Positions 62,542 through 64,000 of a stretch of DNA of 64,000 nucleotides are shown here, in pieces. The notes beneath the pieces were generated by a model. That model saw only the letters and a program-made list of their open reading frames with translations, was not told the DNA's origin and did no database searches. Both the position numbers and the translations under genes were made by a program. How positions within the stretch are numbered: the stretch's first letter is position 1; the number at the start of each line of letters is the position of its first letter. This DNA is from Herbaspirillum sp. 3R11 (GTDB taxonomy: Bacteria; Pseudomonadota; Gammaproteobacteria; Burkholderiales; Burkholderiaceae_D), in assembly GCF_004563925.1 (NCBI RefSeq), contig NZ_SPNJ01000001.1, forward strand, positions 1,116,001 through 1,180,000, given 5' to 3'.

Positions 62542-63506
62542 GCGATGCATCCGTCGACAAAGCAACACCGATGACCCAGCAGGAAGTGCGCGCCAAAGTC
62601 GCCGCCTTGTCGGCATTTCAGCCGCCGCGCCGCGAATCGCCATGGCGTGGTGTCTTGCGCAGTTTCCTGGCGTCGAAGACCGCGATGTTCGGCCTCGCCG
62701 TCGCTGCGCTGCTGATGCTTGCCGCGTTGGCGGCGCCGTGGCTGACGCCGCAGAATCCCTACGACCTGATGCAGCTGGACGTGCTCGATGCGCGTCTGCC
62801 GCCCGGCACCGCCAACGGCCTGGGCACCTATACCTACTGGCTGGGCACGGACGGGCAGGGGCGCGATCTGTATTCCGGCATCCTGTACGGCTTGCGCATC
62901 AGCGTCGGCATCGGCGTCGGTTCGGCCTTGCTGGCCGGCGTGATCGGTACGCTGGTCGGACTGCTGGCGGCGTATGCCGGCGGCAAGGTCGATGCGCTGC
63001 TGATGCGCCTGGCCGACCTGGTGCTGTCGTTCCCGTCCATCCTGGTGTCGATGCTGATCCTGGCGTATCTGGGCAAGGGCATCTTCAACGTCATGGCGAC
63101 GCTGGTGGTGCTGGAGTGGGCCTACTACGCTCGCACCGCGCGCGGACAAGCGCTGGTCGAGCGGCAAAAGGAATACGTCGAAGCCGCGCGCGGCCTGGGC
63201 GTCTCGGGCTGGCGCATCATGGTGCGCCACATCCTGCCGAACTGCCTGCCGCCGCTGATCGTCATCGGCGCCCTGCAAATTGCGCGCGCCATTACGCTGG
63301 AGGCGACACTGAGCTTCCTCGGCCTGGGCGTGCCGATTACCGAGCCTTCGCTGGGCCTGCTGATTTCCAACGGTTATCAGTACATGTTGTCGGGCGAATA
63401 CTGGATCAGTTTCTATCCCGGCATTGCGCTGCTGGTGGTGATCGTGGCGATCAATCTGGTCGGCGATCGCCTGCGCGACGTCATGAATCCAAGGTGGCAA
63501 AAATGA
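62538..63506 (+). CDS. Oligopeptide-type ABC permease, DppC/OppC class
   Basis: 322 residues. A 45-residue polar N-terminus, OppC_N helix, then LGTDGQGRDLYSGILYGLRIS and the EAA region VERQKEYVEAARGLGVSGWRIMVRHILPN. Translationally coupled on both sides (4-bp overlaps). Works with the preceding permease as a heterodimer. Confidence 0.95.
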   Translation: MSDASVDKATPMTQQEVRAKVAALSAFQPPRRESPWRGVLRSFLASKTAMFGLAVAALLMLAALAAPWLTPQNPYDLMQLDVLDARLPPGTANGLGTYTYWLGTDGQGRDLYSGILYGLRISVGIGVGSALLAGVIGTLVGLLAAYAGGKVDALLMRLADLVLSFPSILVSMLILAYLGKGIFNVMATLVVLEWAYYARTARGQALVERQKEYVEAARGLGVSGWRIMVRHILPNCLPPLIVIGALQIARAITLEATLSFLGLGVPITEPSLGLLISNGYQYMLSGEYWISFYPGIALLVVIVAINLVGDRLRDVMNPRWQK

Positions 63507-64000
63507 GCGGGACCAACTCCGTGCCGACTCTCGAAGTACGCAATCTGCGTACCCACTTTTACACGCCGTCCGGCGTGCTGCCGGCGGTCGACGACGTCTC
63601 GCTGACGCTGCAGCGCGGCCGCATCCTAGGGCTGGTGGGCGAATCCGGATCGGGCAAGACCGTGACCGGATTTTCCATTCTCGGTTTGCTGGATGCGCCG
63701 GGCCGCATCGTCGGCGGGCAGATTTTGTTCCAGGGCCGCGATCTCGTGACGCTCGACAAGAAGACGCTGCGCAGCCTGCAGGGCAATCGCATCGCCATGA
63801 TTTTCCAGGATCCGATGATGACGCTGAACCCGGTCCTGCGCGTGGAAGCGCAGATGATCGACGCCGTGCTTGCGCACAGCAAGGTCAGCCGCGAGCAGGC
63901 GCGCGAACTGGCGCGCGATACGCTGGGATTGATGGGTATCGCCAGTCCGGACGAACGGCTGCGCGCCTATCCGCATCAGCTATCGGGCGGCATGCGCCAG
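63503..64000 (+). CDS. Oligopeptide-type ABC ATP-binding protein, DppD class (cut by window edge)
   Basis: 166 residues before the window ends. Walker A GESGSGKT (about residues 44-51), Q-loop IFQDPMMTLNP, and LSGGMRQ signature at the very end. The DppD-type FQDPMMTLNP motif places it as the first of the usual two ATPases; the second and a binding protein are expected beyond the window. Start overlaps the permease stop by 4 bases. Confidence 0.94.
   Translation, partial: MSGTNSVPTLEVRNLRTHFYTPSGVLPAVDDVSLTLQRGRILGLVGESGSGKTVTGFSILGLLDAPGRIVGGQILFQGRDLVTLDKKTLRSLQGNRIAMIFQDPMMTLNPVLRVEAQMIDAVLAHSKVSREQARELARDTLGLMGIASPDERLRAYPHQLSGGMRQ

Overview
The window reads as chromosomal DNA of a high-GC betaproteobacterium, most likely an Oxalobacteraceae member close to Herbaspirillum. 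That placement is inferred from the gene families present (paired pirins, OmpC-type porin, many ABC uptake systems, LysR regulators and an orphan VgrG island), not from a marker gene. There are no rRNA, tRNA, CRISPR or integrase genes. About 60 protein genes are supported, most packed in operons with 4-bp stop/start overlaps. The window cuts a LysR gene at the left edge and an oligopeptide ABC ATPase at the right edge.

Left part (1-23.1 kb): a LysR regulator faces DoxX and two pirins. Then come a universal stress protein operon, a HemK-like methyltransferase, a LysR/class II aldolase pair, an orphan Tat-exported ABC binding protein preceded by a 186-bp nested inverted repeat, an NAD-dependent epimerase, a NarL-type two-component system, an EAL-HDOD protein, a LysE/MFS efflux pair, and a TctDE-like two-component system whose operon ends in a binding-protein gene. 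The last faces a complete NitT/TauT-type ABC transporter.

23.2-30.4 kb is a T6SS accessory island on the minus strand: vgrG, DUF4123 adaptor, a DUF3304-type lipoprotein immunity gene, a broken effector copy, a second immunity gene, an intact Tle1/DUF2235 phospholipase effector and a PAAR protein. A tandem duplication of about 0.95 kb explains the immunity-effector fragment pair. No T6SS structural genes are present.

30.6-39.0 kb looks like a glycerophosphodiester / glycerol-3-phosphate scavenging locus. A DeoR/GlpR-type regulator, Ugp-like ABC transporter and GpdQ-like metallophosphodiesterase are transcribed leftward. A porin and an exported GDPD-fold protein with non-canonical active-site residues are transcribed rightward. 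39.1-42.8 kb is a lower-GC accessory stretch with hypothetical genes and the fused remains of a TetX-like monooxygenase and its TetR regulator. A citrate-type MFS gene follows.

44.4-56.0 kb is an amino-sugar (probably N-acetylglucosamine or chitobiose) module: SIS-type deaminase, NagA, BadF-type kinase and a sugar ABC transporter. Facing it is an operon of a second sugar-type binding protein, an OmpR-type regulator and a histidine kinase. The shared intergenic region carries two TTACA-N5-TTACA direct repeats, and a large inverted repeat separates the transporter binding-protein gene from its permease. This looks like a binding-protein-coupled two-component sensor controlling amino-sugar uptake, and it is the most interesting candidate system here along with the effector/immunity duplication.

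The right end holds an alpha/beta hydrolase, a kinase-less four-helix membrane sensor-like protein, a cysteine desulfurase, a LysR regulator, and a flavin monooxygenase translationally coupled to an oligopeptide-type ABC transporter that continues past the window.
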